A stretch of 64,000 nt of DNA from Paenibacillus sp. OK003 (GCF_900109515.1 NZ_FOBD01000001.1:124001-188000), one strand, 5' to 3'. Counted from the first letter of the stretch, positions 45,903-56,102 are shown. Made by a program: numbers and translations. Notes: generated by a model from the sequence alone, not told the origin.

Positions 45903-47582
45903 TTGTCTAAGAAAAATAACAACGATAAACTGATGATTTTTGCTTTGGGCGGCGTAGGCGAGATTGGCAAAAATATGTACGTCATCCAATACGCGAACGA
46001 CATTGTAGTCGTAGATGCTGGTCTTAAATTCCCGGAAGAAGATATGCTTGGAATCGACATTGTCATTCCTGACATCTCTTATCTAACTGAAAACCGTGAC
46101 AAAGTAAGAGGTATTATTTTGACTCACGGACATGAGGATCATATCGGTGGTCTGCCATATGTTCTGAAACACTTGAATGTTCCGGTATACGGAACAAGGC
46201 TTACTCTCGGACTTGTGGAGAACAAGCTGAAAGAAGCCAATTTGCTGGGTGAAACAAAACGCATCCTGATTGATGCGGATTCCGAAATCCAACTCGGCTC
46301 TGTATTGAAAGCAACGTTCTTTGCTACTAACCATAGTATTCCGGATTCTGTCGGCGTATGTGTCGAAACACCGGAAGGCGCTGTTGTTCATACAGGTGAC
46401 TTCAAATTTGACCACACTCCAGTCAATGGTCAATATGCAGATCTACAGCGTATGGCACAGATCGGAACCAATGGCGTACTTGCCCTCTTGTCCGATAGTA
46501 CCAACGCAGAGAAACCTGGATTTACACCTTCGGAGAAAAATGTGGGTATCGTTCTGGAAGATATCTTCCGCAAAGCAAGCCAACGTGTCGTTGTAGCAAC
46601 ATTTGCTTCCAACGTACACCGGATTCAACAGGTTATCAATGCAGCTGAAGTAACTGGACGTAAAGTTGCAGTTATTGGACGCAGTATGGTAAATGTGGTG
46701 GGTATTGCTTCTGAACTGGGTTACCTTGAGATTCCAGACGGCATGATCATTGAGCCGGAGGAAGTGGGCAAAATGGCTGCTGACCGTGTAGTAATTCTCT
46801 GCACAGGTAGCCAAGGCGAGCCGATGTCAGCATTGACACGTATGGCTCGTTCCACGCATCGTAAGGTAGATATTTTGCCTGGGGATACAGTAATTATCGC
46901 GGCAACACCAGTTCCAGGTAATGAGAAATATGTAGGCCGTACGATTGACGAACTGTTCCGTCTGGGTGCCAACGTGCATTACAGCGGTGCAAACAGTGGC
47001 GTTCACGTATCTGGTCACGGTAGCCAGGAAGAGCTCAAGCTGATGCTTAACCTGATGAAACCGAAATATTTCCTGCCGATTCACGGAGAATTCCGTATGC
47101 AGCGCCGCCACGCGGTACTGGCTGAATCTGTAGGTATTGATCCGGACAACATCTTCATTACGGATATCGGTGAAGTGGTAGAAATTCAAGGCGGAGCAGC
47201 ACGCAAGGCAGGTAAAGTTACTGCAGGTAACGTGTTGATCGACGGTTTGGGTGTAGGCGATGTAGGTAACATCGTATTGCGTGACCGTAAATTGCTGTCA
47301 CAGGATGGCATTCTGGTTGTCGTGGTAACACTGAGTAAACAGGATGGCAAAATTGTTTCCGGTCCGGACATTATCTCTCGTGGATTTGTCTATGTACGCG
47401 AATCGGAAGGACTGCTTGATGAAGCCAATCGCATCGTCAGCAGCACATTGCAGAAGTTGATGAGTGAGAACGTTAACGAATGGGCTTCACTCAAAACGAA
47501 TGTTAAAGATGCTCTCGGACGCTTCTTGTATGAGCAAACTCGTCGTAGACCGATGATTTTGCCAATCATTATGGAAGTTTAA
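45903..47582 (+). CDS. rnjB: Ribonuclease J
   Basis: RNase J enzymes are metallo-beta-lactamase/beta-CASP nucleases with endonuclease and 5'-to-3' exonuclease activity in mRNA and rRNA maturation. The 559-residue protein shows ALGGVGEIGKNMYVIQY, the zinc motif THGHEDHIGG, the beta-CASP region (ATFASNVHRIQQV) and a C-terminal dimerisation domain (FLYEQTRRRPMILP). By position it corresponds to B. subtilis rnjB; without the rest of the genome I cannot exclude that it is the main RNase J. TTG 45903 follows AGGAGG. Confidence 0.93.
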   Translation: MSKKNNNDKLMIFALGGVGEIGKNMYVIQYANDIVVVDAGLKFPEEDMLGIDIVIPDISYLTENRDKVRGIILTHGHEDHIGGLPYVLKHLNVPVYGTRLTLGLVENKLKEANLLGETKRILIDADSEIQLGSVLKATFFATNHSIPDSVGVCVETPEGAVVHTGDFKFDHTPVNGQYADLQRMAQIGTNGVLALLSDSTNAEKPGFTPSEKNVGIVLEDIFRKASQRVVVATFASNVHRIQQVINAAEVTGRKVAVIGRSMVNVVGIASELGYLEIPDGMIIEPEEVGKMAADRVVILCTGSQGEPMSALTRMARSTHRKVDILPGDTVIIAATPVPGNEKYVGRTIDELFRLGANVHYSGANSGVHVSGHGSQEELKLMLNLMKPKYFLPIHGEFRMQRRHAVLAESVGIDPDNIFITDIGEVVEIQGGAARKAGKVTAGNVLIDGLGVGDVGNIVLRDRKLLSQDGILVVVVTLSKQDGKIVSGPDIISRGFVYVRESEGLLDEANRIVSSTLQKLMSENVNEWASLKTNVKDALGRFLYEQTRRRPMILPIIMEV

Positions 47583-47620
47583 AATAAATCAAACAAAAAC
47601 ATAATTTCAGGCACACAGTC

Positions 47621-47675
47621 GCCCCTTCTCTACGAGTAATATTGGACGGTTCCTCGTAGAGAAGGGGCTTTTTTT
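47621..47675 (+). terminator. Strong terminator after rnjB
   Basis: GCCCCTTCTCTACGAG and CTCGTAGAGAAGGGGC are perfect 16-base complements around a 16-base loop, followed by TTTTTTT. This is the longest perfect stem in the window. Confidence 0.93.
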
Positions 47676-47725
47676 GTTGTTTTCTGGCCGAACACCAGAT
47701 TATGGAGAAATTGATGAGTGATCGG

Positions 47726-47756
47726 GTATAAGTCAGCTGGAACATTCCCCATACTA
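47726..47756 (+). promoter_or_regulatory. Sigma-G-like promoter for tepA
   Basis: GTATA, 19 bases, then CATACTA, the typical forespore sigma-G -10. Spacing is one base longer than the usual 17-18. It lies just over 40 bases before the tepA start. The B. subtilis tepA gene is reported to be made in the forespore and to act on small acid-soluble proteins, so context supports the reading. Confidence 0.5.
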
Positions 47757-47797
47757 AGGAAATACATTACATGTTTCTGGAGAAGGGGAGTAATCGA

Positions 47798-48571
47798 ATG
47801 AGCGAATATATGAAAAACAAACAAACACCGAAATCGGAACAACCGAGTACCGAGGCACCGGAATTACCTGCACAAGAGGAAAAGGCCATGTCACCTGTAA
47901 CAGAGGCTATTCAGCAATTTGGGCAGACACAGTCACCGGCAGCTGAATCGAACATTTTCTGTATGACCATTATCGGCCAGGTGGAAGGGCATTTAATTTT
48001 ACCACCGCAAAACAAAACAACAAAGTATGAGCACATCATTCCGCAGCTGGTTGCAGCAGAACAGAACCAGCGAATCGAAGGCATTTTGATCATTTTAAAC
48101 ACGGTAGGAGGCGATGTGGAGGCGGGCTTGGCTATTGCCGAAATGATTGCTTCACTCAGCAAACCTACGGTTACCGTCGTCATTGGAGGCGGGCACAGCA
48201 TCGGGGTTCCGATCGCGGTTGCCTCAACCTATTCATTGATCGCGGGTAGTGCAACAATGACCATTCATCCGATCCGTATGAACGGACTCGTAATAGGCGT
48301 GCCTCAGACGTTTGAGTACATGGAGAAGATGCAGGAACGTGTCGTACGATTTGTTACGTCGCACTCGAATATCACTGAAGAAATGTTCAAGGAACTGATG
48401 TTTAAGACCGGTGAACTCAACCGCGATATCGGAACAGCTGTCGGTAGCGCAGATGCGGTCAAATACGGATTGATGGATGCCGTAGGCGGGATCGGCCAGG
48501 CCATCGCCCAGTTGAATCAGCTCATAGGAGACAAAAGACAGACGCTTCAGGCAGGGGGTTATACCCAATGA
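47798..48571 (+). CDS. tepA: ClpP-like protease TepA
   Basis: A 257-residue ClpP-fold serine protease. In B. subtilis it is linked to breakdown of spore small acid-soluble proteins during outgrowth. A disordered N-terminal 60 residues (rich in Pro, Glu, Gln) precedes the ClpP core, with [16 protein letters not shown], the Ser region [14 protein letters not shown] and the His region [11 protein letters not shown]. The ATG at 47798 follows GGGGAG by 7 bases; a longer reading from 47771 has no ribosome site. Its end overlaps ylzJ by 4 bases. Confidence 0.93.
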   Translation: MSEYMKNKQTPKSEQPSTEAPELPAQEEKAMSPVTEAIQQFGQTQSPAAESNIFCMTIIGQVEGHLILPPQNKTTKYEHIIPQLVAAEQNQRIEGILIILNTVGGDVEAGLAIAEMIASLSKPTVTVVIGGGHSIGVPIAVASTYSLIAGSATMTIHPIRMNGLVIGVPQTFEYMEKMQERVVRFVTSHSNITEEMFKELMFKTGELNRDIGTAVGSADAVKYGLMDAVGGIGQAIAQLNQLIGDKRQTLQAGGYTQ

Positions 48572-48798
48572 CACTCTACACAGTGATGCCGCCTGAACTG
48601 CTGTGGTCAGGGATGTGGAATGAGGGAGAAGACACCCGGGAGATCAAGATGAACGGATTATTGATGCAGGTCAGACCTGTTAATGAACATGAGGCAGTCA
48701 TTGTACGTTTACTTGAATGCCCCTTGGAAGCTTATCTGAATCCCGCCAATATGCCCGGAGCTATCGTTCCACTTTCGGGTAACCCGGGACCAACATAA
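48568..48798 (+). CDS. ylzJ: YlzJ-like small protein
   Basis: A 76-residue protein of the YlzJ family, of unknown function, that accompanies tepA in Bacilli. Recognisable pieces are [11 protein letters not shown] at the start and [19 protein letters not shown]. No membrane helix or metal motif is visible. Its ATG overlaps the tepA stop as ATGA, so it is probably translated with the protease and may act with it; that is inference from coupling only. Confidence 0.9.
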   Translation: MTLYTVMPPELLWSGMWNEGEDTREIKMNGLLMQVRPVNEHEAVIVRLLECPLEAYLNPANMPGAIVPLSGNPGPT

Positions 48799-48856
48799 CG
48801 CGACGAAATAAGACAAATTGAGCAGAAAAAGAACATATGTACGGATTATATTTGTA

Positions 48857-48865
48857 TGGTATAAT
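48857..48865 (+). promoter_or_regulatory. Extended -10 promoter for spoIIIE
   Basis: TGGTATAAT, a perfect extended -10, with no good -35 at the right distance. Transcription would begin near 48872, only about 17 nt before the TTG start, leaving just room for the GGGGGTG ribosome site. Confidence 0.6.
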
Positions 48866-48888
48866 ATTCTTCTGGGGGTGACCTGATT

Positions 48889-51627
48889 TTGGCCAGAAGA
48901 AAAAAGAGGAAAAAAAAGGCCGCAGCATTTAGCGGCGTTTTAAAATATGAAATTTACGGCATTGTGCTTATTACCCTTGCCGTCATTGCTTTGTCGGGTG
49001 AAGCAACCGTAGGACGCTCGCTATCCAAGATGTTTGGATTGATGCTTGGCAAGTTCTATTTTGCGATTCCGCTTATAGGGATTTATTATGGCTTAATGGT
49101 GATGATTCATAGGAAATGGCCAAGCGGCTGGACAACGCGCAAGACAGGGCTCGTATTGCTGGTGTTTGCTTTAACCCTGATGAGTACCGTCTCTGCCATG
49201 CACCAGAAGCTTATACCGGTTGGGGCCCTTGAGCCAGGTGCTGTACTTACACAGATACATAATGATATGCAAACCGAGCTGCTCACGCCTGCTGCGCCAG
49301 GCGAACGGGATTCGATGCTCAATAAGGACATTAGCGGCGGTTATATTGGAGCGGCGCAGTTTGCTTTGTTCTTGTGGTTGTTTGGCAGCTTGGGAGCACG
49401 ATTGATTATGATCGTGATGTTCGTTATCAGTTTCATGCTCATTACCAGTCTTTCTTATGTCGATCTGATTCGCATTTTCAGAACCAAGATATGGGATGCA
49501 GGAAGTGCAATGTACAAAAAGCTGGAGGCTAGACCGGCAGCGCGGGCCGTTTCAAGCTCGGCGGGCAAGAAAAAGGGGAATGTCCGTAAAGTAGTGCCTG
49601 TTCCAGTGGATGACGAGGAAGATGATGACGACGATGATATGCAGGATCAGCAACTCCCGAAAAGGAAATCCCCGATATTTTTCCAACTTTTTGGAAAATG
49701 GGGCTCTGATCGGGAACGAACGAAGGCTGAACGTGGATTGGGTGAGGATGATTCTTTAGACACGGAACATGTCGTCTACCGAGCTGAGCAGGAAACTCCA
49801 GCGGATGCATGGCATGACGAGCCAATCATCGCATCCGATGTAATGGCTCCCGCCGCAGTTCCTATGCAATCAAGACCTAATTCGGCTCCTATCATCCGTG
49901 ACTTCTTTGAACATGTCAGATCAGAGGATGCAAGTAAAGATGATGATCTGGATGATGCGTATCCTTTCCCAGATGATTTAACGGATAACATGCAGGGAGA
50001 AGAGCCTCCAATCAAGATCTCAGATGAACTTGTGGATAACATGGAGTTGCCTGGAGCGACGGATGCTGGAACAGTTGTTATGGATGCTGTTGAGGGTAGT
50101 TCAGACGTTGATTCTACGTTGAGCAATGGGGCTCAAGGTACGGATGCGTCGGATACGCAGGGGCAGGAAGCACAGCCTGTTAAGCCGCCTCCACCACCTC
50201 CGAAACCTTATAAACTTCCGTCATTCAGGCTTCTTTCCAAGCCGAACAATGGAGGTAAGGGTGGCGACCAAAAGGATTATATGCAGACTGCACGCAAGCT
50301 GGAAGCAACGCTGGAAAGCTTCGGTGTTCGTGCCAAAGTACTTGAAGTAGTCAGAGGACCTGCTGTTACACGATATGAGATCCAACCGGATATTGGTGTA
50401 AAGGTCAGCCGAATTGTAAGTCTGACAGACGATATTGCATTAGCCTTGGCGGCAAAGGATATCCGAATGGAAGCACCAATTCCCGGCAAATCCGCTATCG
50501 GTATTGAGGTGCCTAATGGAGAGGTATCCGTAGTAACAATGCGGGAGGTTATGGAAACAGCCACATTCCAGGAAGCTGAATCCAAAGTGACCATTGCATT
50601 TGGACGAGATATCTCTGGACAGACGATCATCGGTAATCTGGCTCGTATGCCCCATTTGCTGGTGGCTGGTGCGACGGGTTCAGGTAAATCCGTATGTATC
50701 AATGGTATTATTACGAGCATCCTGTACAAAGCGAAGCCGGATGAAGTGAAATTTTTGATGGTCGATCCCAAAATGGTCGAGCTAAACGTATATAACGGAA
50801 TTCCGCATCTGATGGCGCCAGTCGTAACGGATCCTAAAAGGGCTTCACTTGCTCTCAAAAAGATCGTTGTTGAGATGGAGAAAAGGTATGAGTTGTTCTC
50901 CAAATCGGGTACACGTAACGTTGAAGGCTACAACAATCTGATGAAAGACAATCCAGCGGCGGTTCTGCCTTATATCGTTGTTATCGTGGACGAGCTGGCT
51001 GACCTTATGATGGTTGCCGCAGGTGACGTGGAAGACGCGATTGCTCGATTGGCTCAGATGGCGCGTGCAGCCGGTATCCATCTGATCATTGCTACACAGC
51101 GCCCTTCTGTGGATGTTATCACTGGTGTAATCAAAGCCAACATTCCTTCCCGGATTGCCTTCGGTGTATCCTCTCAAGTGGATTCCCGAACGATTCTGGA
51201 TATGGGTGGGGCCGAGAAGTTGTTGGGTCGGGGAGATATGCTGTTCATGCCGATGGGAGCTTCGAAGCCGGTTCGTGTACAAGGTGCTTTCATGAGTGAT
51301 GAGGAAGTTGAAAATATCGTGAATTACGTGCGTGGTCAAGGTGAAGCGCAGTATGACGAATCCCTTGTGCCTGAGGTGGATGATTCCGTTCAGGCAGCAG
51401 ATGAAGTGCAGGATGAGTTATATGAACAGGCGGTGCAGATAATTTTGGAGGCGAAGCAAGCCTCGGTTTCTCTGCTTCAACGCCGAATGCGAGTTGGATA
51501 TACCCGTGCAGCACGTTTGATTGATTCCATGGAAGCCCGAGGCGTAATTGGTCCTTACGAGGGTAGTAAACCACGGGAAGTACTGATTTCACTGGAGCAG
51601 TATCAACAGAATAAAATAAGCTCGTAA
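48889..51627 (+). CDS. spoIIIE: DNA translocase SpoIIIE/FtsK
   Basis: SpoIIIE pumps the chromosome into the forespore and clears DNA from the closing septum. In 912 residues: a basic N-terminus ([13 protein letters not shown]), about five membrane helices within residues 15-190, a long acidic and proline-rich linker ([27 protein letters not shown]), the alpha/beta RecA-like motor with Walker A GATGSGKS at 594-601 and Walker [12 protein letters not shown], and the C-terminal gamma winged helix that reads SRS-type sequences. TTG 48889 follows GGGGGTG. The place after tepA-ylzJ is that of B. subtilis spoIIIE. Confidence 0.94.
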   Translation: MARRKKRKKKAAAFSGVLKYEIYGIVLITLAVIALSGEATVGRSLSKMFGLMLGKFYFAIPLIGIYYGLMVMIHRKWPSGWTTRKTGLVLLVFALTLMSTVSAMHQKLIPVGALEPGAVLTQIHNDMQTELLTPAAPGERDSMLNKDISGGYIGAAQFALFLWLFGSLGARLIMIVMFVISFMLITSLSYVDLIRIFRTKIWDAGSAMYKKLEARPAARAVSSSAGKKKGNVRKVVPVPVDDEEDDDDDDMQDQQLPKRKSPIFFQLFGKWGSDRERTKAERGLGEDDSLDTEHVVYRAEQETPADAWHDEPIIASDVMAPAAVPMQSRPNSAPIIRDFFEHVRSEDASKDDDLDDAYPFPDDLTDNMQGEEPPIKISDELVDNMELPGATDAGTVVMDAVEGSSDVDSTLSNGAQGTDASDTQGQEAQPVKPPPPPPKPYKLPSFRLLSKPNNGGKGGDQKDYMQTARKLEATLESFGVRAKVLEVVRGPAVTRYEIQPDIGVKVSRIVSLTDDIALALAAKDIRMEAPIPGKSAIGIEVPNGEVSVVTMREVMETATFQEAESKVTIAFGRDISGQTIIGNLARMPHLLVAGATGSGKSVCINGIITSILYKAKPDEVKFLMVDPKMVELNVYNGIPHLMAPVVTDPKRASLALKKIVVEMEKRYELFSKSGTRNVEGYNNLMKDNPAAVLPYIVVIVDELADLMMVAAGDVEDAIARLAQMARAAGIHLIIATQRPSVDVITGVIKANIPSRIAFGVSSQVDSRTILDMGGAEKLLGRGDMLFMPMGASKPVRVQGAFMSDEEVENIVNYVRGQGEAQYDESLVPEVDDSVQAADEVQDELYEQAVQIILEAKQASVSLLQRRMRVGYTRAARLIDSMEARGVIGPYEGSKPREVLISLEQYQQNKISS

Positions 51628-51650
51628 TACACAGCACGAGCAAACGATTT

Positions 51651-51681
51651 AAGCCCTTAACCTTATTGGTTGAGGGCTTTT
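51651..51681 (+). terminator. Terminator after spoIIIE
   Basis: AAGCCCTTAACC pairs with GGTTGAGGGCTT (one G-U) around TTATT, with a short TTT tail. Confidence 0.82.
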
Positions 51682-51736
51682 GGCATGCCATTTGACTGAA
51701 GATTTGCCATGATGTCCAATGATCGGAGGATTTGGT

Positions 51737-51766
51737 GCATAGGAACGAAGTATGCTTGTCATAATA
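51737..51766 (+). promoter_or_regulatory. Sigma-G-like promoter for sleB-type gene
   Basis: GCATA, 18 bases, then CATAATA, a good match to the forespore sigma-G pattern in both elements and spacing. It lies about 50 bases before the hydrolase start; SleB-type lytic enzymes are made in the forespore in B. subtilis. Confidence 0.58.
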
Positions 51767-51814
51767 ACCTTAGCGATTCTGTTAATCCCACAAGAGAAAG
51801 GTAGAGCACAGTCG

Positions 51815-52639
51815 ATGCGAAAAATGAACATATGGCTTTTCACTGCTATTTTGCTGATGTCCGCATTGGGAATTCGTTATTTGCTTCCTGGGAATACAGC
51901 AACCGATAGTCCAAATCCGAGTACCCCGCAGGTCGAAGAGAAGTCCTTACCCACCTTTAGCACCAATGCTGTGAAATATGGAAGTTACGGTCAGGATGTA
52001 TACGAGCTTCAAGGCCGGCTGAAGTATTTGGGATTTTACAATGGTAAAATTGACAGTAATTTCGGCAGCACCACATTGAAATCGGTAAAATGGTTTCAAT
52101 CGGAATTCGGCATGAAGGCAGATGGTGTAGTTGGAGCCAAAACCAAGCTGAAACTTTATAATGCTTCAAAACAATGGTCGCCAACAGAAACGCCGCTGCA
52201 TAAGGATCAAACCTCAGGAGATAGTGGCAACAATACTGCGGATAAAGAGCAGGACAATATGGGCTCAGCCAATTCCATGGGGTTGTCGGAGAACGAAATC
52301 AAAATTATGGCTAACGCCGTATATGGTGAATCTCGAGGAGAGCCATTTGAAGGTCAAGTGGCAGTAGCGGCAGTTATTCTGAATCGCGTTAAATCGCCGA
52401 GTTTCCCGAACACACCGTCAGGCGTAATTTTCCAGCCGGGTGCGTTTACCGCCGTTGCAGACGGCCAGATTTATCTGGAACCGAACGCACAAGCTAAAAA
52501 AGCAGTTGAACAGGCGATGAATGGTTGGGACCCATCCGGTGGATGCCTCTATTATTTTAATCCGAAGACTGCTACATCCAAATGGATCTGGACACGTCCT
52601 CAGGTGAAAACAATCGGGCAGCATATATTCTGTATGTGA
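51815..52639 (+). CDS. sleB: SleB-type spore cortex-lytic enzyme / cell wall hydrolase
   Basis: An exported 274-residue protein: N-terminal signal or anchor helix (IWLFTAILLMSALGIRYLL), a peptidoglycan-binding domain (about 45-115; QDVYELQGRLKYLGFYNG), a Ser/Asn-rich linker, and a C-terminal Hydrolase_2 domain with the catalytic Glu in NAVYGESRGEP and AAVILNRVKSPSFPNT. Such enzymes hydrolyse spore cortex during germination. I start at ATG 51815; the earlier in-frame reading from 51752 runs through the promoter, and ATG 51824 is a shorter option. A separate CwlJ-like enzyme is the main alternative identity. Confidence 0.88.
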   Translation: MRKMNIWLFTAILLMSALGIRYLLPGNTATDSPNPSTPQVEEKSLPTFSTNAVKYGSYGQDVYELQGRLKYLGFYNGKIDSNFGSTTLKSVKWFQSEFGMKADGVVGAKTKLKLYNASKQWSPTETPLHKDQTSGDSGNNTADKEQDNMGSANSMGLSENEIKIMANAVYGESRGEPFEGQVAVAAVILNRVKSPSFPNTPSGVIFQPGAFTAVADGQIYLEPNAQAKKAVEQAMNGWDPSGGCLYYFNPKTATSKWIWTRPQVKTIGQHIFCM

Positions 52640-52647
52640 TGATCTTG

Positions 52648-52689
52648 GAAGCAACCAGAAGGCGTGACTTCGGTTGCTTCTTGCCTTTT
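52648..52689 (+). terminator. Terminator after sleB
   Basis: GAAGCAACC pairs perfectly with GGTTGCTTC, with an inner GAAG/CTTC pairing, then TTGCCTTTT. Confidence 0.75.
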
Positions 52690-52765
52690 AAATGGGTTAA
52701 AATGGTTGTTACGTTTAAGCTTCACTTATTGCACGATAAATGACGCCGTAAAGGGGTTTTGACAT

Positions 52766-54046
52766 TTGAATACATCAGGATTTGAACGAGGAAGCCGGAA
52801 AGAATTCCGCATACATGTTCTTCCTACGAAACGTTTTAAGACATTTGCGATCTCTCTTTACGCTGGGGTTCCCCTGCAAGAAGATACGGTTACCAAAGTA
52901 GCCTTAACACCTTTCGTGCTTCGGCGCGGGACCGAATCCTATCCGGAAACAACGCAATTTCGTGAACAGTTGGAACATTTGTATGGAGCGGGTTTTGGCT
53001 TTGATGTCTATAAACGTGGCGATTACCAGATCGTACAGTTCCGTATGGACACCATTAATGATTCCTTTGTTGGCGGGGACGAGCAGCTGTTGGATCGTTC
53101 TTTTGCTTTTCTGGGTGAGGTGCTTACACGCCCTGCACAGGAGGATGGACATTTCCGAACCTCTTATGTACAAGCCGAGCGGGAGACTGTTCGCAAAATG
53201 CTGGAGTCCATCGTCAATGACAAAATGCGATATGCTGCGGAACGCAGTATTGAGGAGATGTGTAAAAACGAACCTTACCGCTTGCACCCGCTTGGTGAGC
53301 GAAAGGATTTGCCGGGCATTGATCCAGATACATTGACAGCTTCGTATCAGGAATGGTTACAGCAGGCAAGTATGGACTTGTATGTGGTGGGCGACACCAC
53401 GCTGGAAGAGGTAGAGAACCTGGTGCAGCGTTATTTCAATGTAGAACGTGCGACCTCTTCCGACTATCACACACAGGAAGCTATTCGTGGAGATAAAGAA
53501 GTGGAAACCGTTGTAGAACGGCTTAATGTTAATCAGGGTAAGCTCAATATGGGTCTTCGCACGTCAATTACTTATGGTGACCCGCAGTATGCAGCAGCTT
53601 TGATGTATAACGGCATTCTCGGAGGATATCCTCATTCCAAACTGTTCGTTAATGTTCGTGAAAAAGAAAGTCTGGCGTACTATGCCTCTTCCCGTTATGA
53701 CGGACATAAGGGTATTGCAACGATCCAATCCGGGATTGAAATTCCCAATTATGAAAAAGCCGTCATGATTATCAAGCAGCAGCTGGATGAAATGAAGAAC
53801 GGGAATATCACTGACCTGGAGATGTCCCAGACCAAGGCGATGATTCGTAATTTGCTCAAGGAAATGCAGGATTCTGCATTTGAGCTGATTGCTTATGATT
53901 TCAATCGACAGTTATCCGGCAAAGAGCGGACGGCCGAGGAACTTCTGGCCCAGGTAGAACAGATCAGCAAAGAAAATGTTCGTGAAGCGGCAGAGAAATT
54001 CCGTCTGGATACGATTTATTTCTTGCGTGATGAGAAGGGGGAATAG
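52766..54046 (+). CDS. ymfF: M16-fold protein YmfF (no zinc motif)
   Basis: A 426-residue protein with the M16 peptidase fold but without an HxxEH zinc motif: the equivalent stretch reads FREQLEHLYGAGFGF. It pairs with YmfH just downstream, which has the motif, as in other bacteria where one active and one inactive M16 subunit form a heterodimer. TTG 52766 follows AAAGGGG. The ymfF and ymfH genes are 3 bases apart and surely co-expressed. Substrate unknown; the B. subtilis homologues are suggested to process peptides. Confidence 0.9.
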   Translation: MNTSGFERGSRKEFRIHVLPTKRFKTFAISLYAGVPLQEDTVTKVALTPFVLRRGTESYPETTQFREQLEHLYGAGFGFDVYKRGDYQIVQFRMDTINDSFVGGDEQLLDRSFAFLGEVLTRPAQEDGHFRTSYVQAERETVRKMLESIVNDKMRYAAERSIEEMCKNEPYRLHPLGERKDLPGIDPDTLTASYQEWLQQASMDLYVVGDTTLEEVENLVQRYFNVERATSSDYHTQEAIRGDKEVETVVERLNVNQGKLNMGLRTSITYGDPQYAAALMYNGILGGYPHSKLFVNVREKESLAYYASSRYDGHKGIATIQSGIEIPNYEKAVMIIKQQLDEMKNGNITDLEMSQTKAMIRNLLKEMQDSAFELIAYDFNRQLSGKERTAEELLAQVEQISKENVREAAEKFRLDTIYFLRDEKGE

Positions 54047-54049
54047 TCG

Positions 54050-55330
54050 GTGGAGAGCATAACATACGATCGTTTGCAGGAAACGCTGTATCACGAAGTG
54101 ATGGATAACGGGCTGCATGTTTATATTTTGCCTAAACCGGGTTTCCAAAAAATTTATGCCACGTTTGCAACCAAATACGGTTCGGTCGACAATCATTTTA
54201 AGGTTGAAGGACAGGAAGAAGTAAAGGTTCCGGACGGTATTGCTCATTTTCTGGAACACAAAATGTTTGAAGAACCGACAGGTGATATTTTTGCCACATT
54301 TGCTTCTCATGGAGCTTCTGCCAATGCTTTTACCAGTTTCGATCAGACCGTTTATTTGTTTTCGGCGACGGAACATTTCAATGAAAATATACAAACATTA
54401 GTTGATTTTGTGCAAAATCCTTACTTCACCGATCAGAATGTAGAAAAGGAAAAAGGGATCATCGCACAGGAAATTAATATGTATGCGGATAATCCGGATT
54501 GGCGCGTTTATTTTGGCTTAATTGAGGCGATGTATCAGAAACATCCCGTGCATATTGATATCGCTGGAACCGTTGAATCCATTGGCACCATAACCAAAGA
54601 AACGTTGTACACATGCTACAACTCTTTTTATCATCCAAGCAACATGCTTCTGTTTGTCGTGGGTGGTGTAGACCCACAGGAAGTGATCGATATGGTTCGT
54701 TCGAACCAGGCGAAGAAAAATTATAAGCCTCAAGGGCAAATCGAGCGGATATTTGAACCGGAACCTGAGCAAGTGGGGGAAGCCAGACGTGAATCCAAAT
54801 TGGCCGTTTCCCTGCCCAAATGTTTGTTCGGTTTTAAGGAAACCGATGTGGGACTTACTGGGGAAGACCTGCTGCGCCGGGATATGACAACCAAACTAAT
54901 GATGGATCTGTTATTTGGTTCCAGTACCCCGCTATTTCAAAAATTGTATGATGAAGACCTGATCTCGGACAGCTTTGGACATGAATATAACAGTTCGCCG
55001 CAATATGCCTTTTCTGCTATTGGCGGGGACACCAAAGACCCGGATCAACTGCTTGCCCGCATCCGTGAAGAAGTCGATGCTATTGTGGAAAAAGGATTCG
55101 ATGCAATCGACTTTGAGCGTGCACGCAAAAAGAAAATAGGTGGATATTTGCGTATGCTCAATTCACCAGAAAACATTGCAAATGAATTCACGCGGCAGCA
55201 ATTCCGTGGTGGTGATTTTTTCAACATGCTCCCGTTGTATGAATCGCTTACACTGGAAGAGGTAAACCGCAGATTGAAAGAGCATATTCGTTGGGATCAA
55301 CTGGCGATATCGCTTGTCGTGAGTCCTTAA
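54050..55330 (+). CDS. ymfH: M16-family zinc peptidase YmfH
   Basis: A 426-residue active-type M16 peptidase with HFLEHKMFEEP (HxxEH) and the distal Glu region (EKGIIAQEINMYADNP). The C-terminal half carries the second M16 domain (FGSSTPLFQKLYDE). GTG 54050 follows GGGGGAATAG, 3 bases after the ymfF stop. It is expected to form a chamber with YmfF. It is immediately followed (1 base) by the ymfI reductase. Confidence 0.93.
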   Translation: MESITYDRLQETLYHEVMDNGLHVYILPKPGFQKIYATFATKYGSVDNHFKVEGQEEVKVPDGIAHFLEHKMFEEPTGDIFATFASHGASANAFTSFDQTVYLFSATEHFNENIQTLVDFVQNPYFTDQNVEKEKGIIAQEINMYADNPDWRVYFGLIEAMYQKHPVHIDIAGTVESIGTITKETLYTCYNSFYHPSNMLLFVVGGVDPQEVIDMVRSNQAKKNYKPQGQIERIFEPEPEQVGEARRESKLAVSLPKCLFGFKETDVGLTGEDLLRRDMTTKLMMDLLFGSSTPLFQKLYDEDLISDSFGHEYNSSPQYAFSAIGGDTKDPDQLLARIREEVDAIVEKGFDAIDFERARKKKIGGYLRMLNSPENIANEFTRQQFRGGDFFNMLPLYESLTLEEVNRRLKEHIRWDQLAISLVVSP

Positions 55331-55352
55331 TATGGAGAGGGGAACAGGACAA

Positions 55353-56102
55353 TTGAAGTCAATTGGAGAAATGACGGTACTAGTAACAGGCGCGAGTGGA
55401 GGCATTGGAGCAGCCATCGCGGAGCGTTTTGCCAAGGTGGGCATGAATGTAGTGATTCACTATATGAAATCGCATGAAGCAGCTAATGAAGCGGCGAGAA
55501 GATGCATGGAACAAGGCAGTGGTAAGGTCATGACGGTTTCTGCTGATCTTCGCAGTCGGGAACAAATTGAACGTATGCGTGAAAAGCTGGAATCACATGG
55601 ACTGATGCCGGATATTCTGGTGAATAATGCAGGGATATCTCATTATGGAATGCTGTCTGATGTTACGGAAGAAATCTGGGATGAAGTGATGGCGATCAAC
55701 CTGAAAGGCATGTTCTTGTGTACCCAGGAAATGATGCCTCACATGATCTCGCAAAGATACGGTCGAATTATTAACGTGTCGTCTATCTGGGGAATTTCCG
55801 GTGCCTCGTGTGAGGTGTTGTATTCTACAACCAAAGGCGGTGTAAATGCATTCACCAAAGCTCTTGCCAAAGAGCTGGCTCCATCTGGCGTAACGGTGAA
55901 CGCTGTAGCTCCGGGTGCAGTTCAAACATCCATGTTGAATCATCTGGATCAGGATGAACTAAAAATGCTGGAAGAGGAAATTCCGGCAGGAAGACTTGCC
56001 CAGCCAGATGAAATTTCATCACTGGTTTACTTCCTTGCCCTTCCAGAGTCCGGCTACATTAATGGGCAGATTATAAGTCCAAATGGTGGCTGGCTCACGT
56101 AA
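55353..56102 (+). CDS. ymfI: Short-chain dehydrogenase/reductase YmfI
   Basis: A classical SDR of 249 residues with the NAD(P) motif VTGASGGIGAAIAERF, NNAG (ILVNNAGISHYG), catalytic Ser in INVSSIWGISG and YxxxK (YSTTKGG), and the C-terminal YINGQIISPNGGW. It resembles FabG-type ketoreductases but its location next to the M16 pair is that of ymfI, of unknown substrate. I place the start at TTG 55353 after GGAGAGGGG; ATG 55371 is a shorter alternative and ATG 55332 a longer one. Confidence 0.9.
   Translation: MKSIGEMTVLVTGASGGIGAAIAERFAKVGMNVVIHYMKSHEAANEAARRCMEQGSGKVMTVSADLRSREQIERMREKLESHGLMPDILVNNAGISHYGMLSDVTEEIWDEVMAINLKGMFLCTQEMMPHMISQRYGRIINVSSIWGISGASCEVLYSTTKGGVNAFTKALAKELAPSGVTVNAVAPGAVQTSMLNHLDQDELKMLEEEIPAGRLAQPDEISSLVYFLALPESGYINGQIISPNGGWLT

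Noticed and set aside
48568..48798. ylzJ considered as a toxin or antitoxin because of its small size and overlap with tepA
   Set aside because: It matches the known YlzJ family that always follows tepA; there is no toxin-antitoxin layout.
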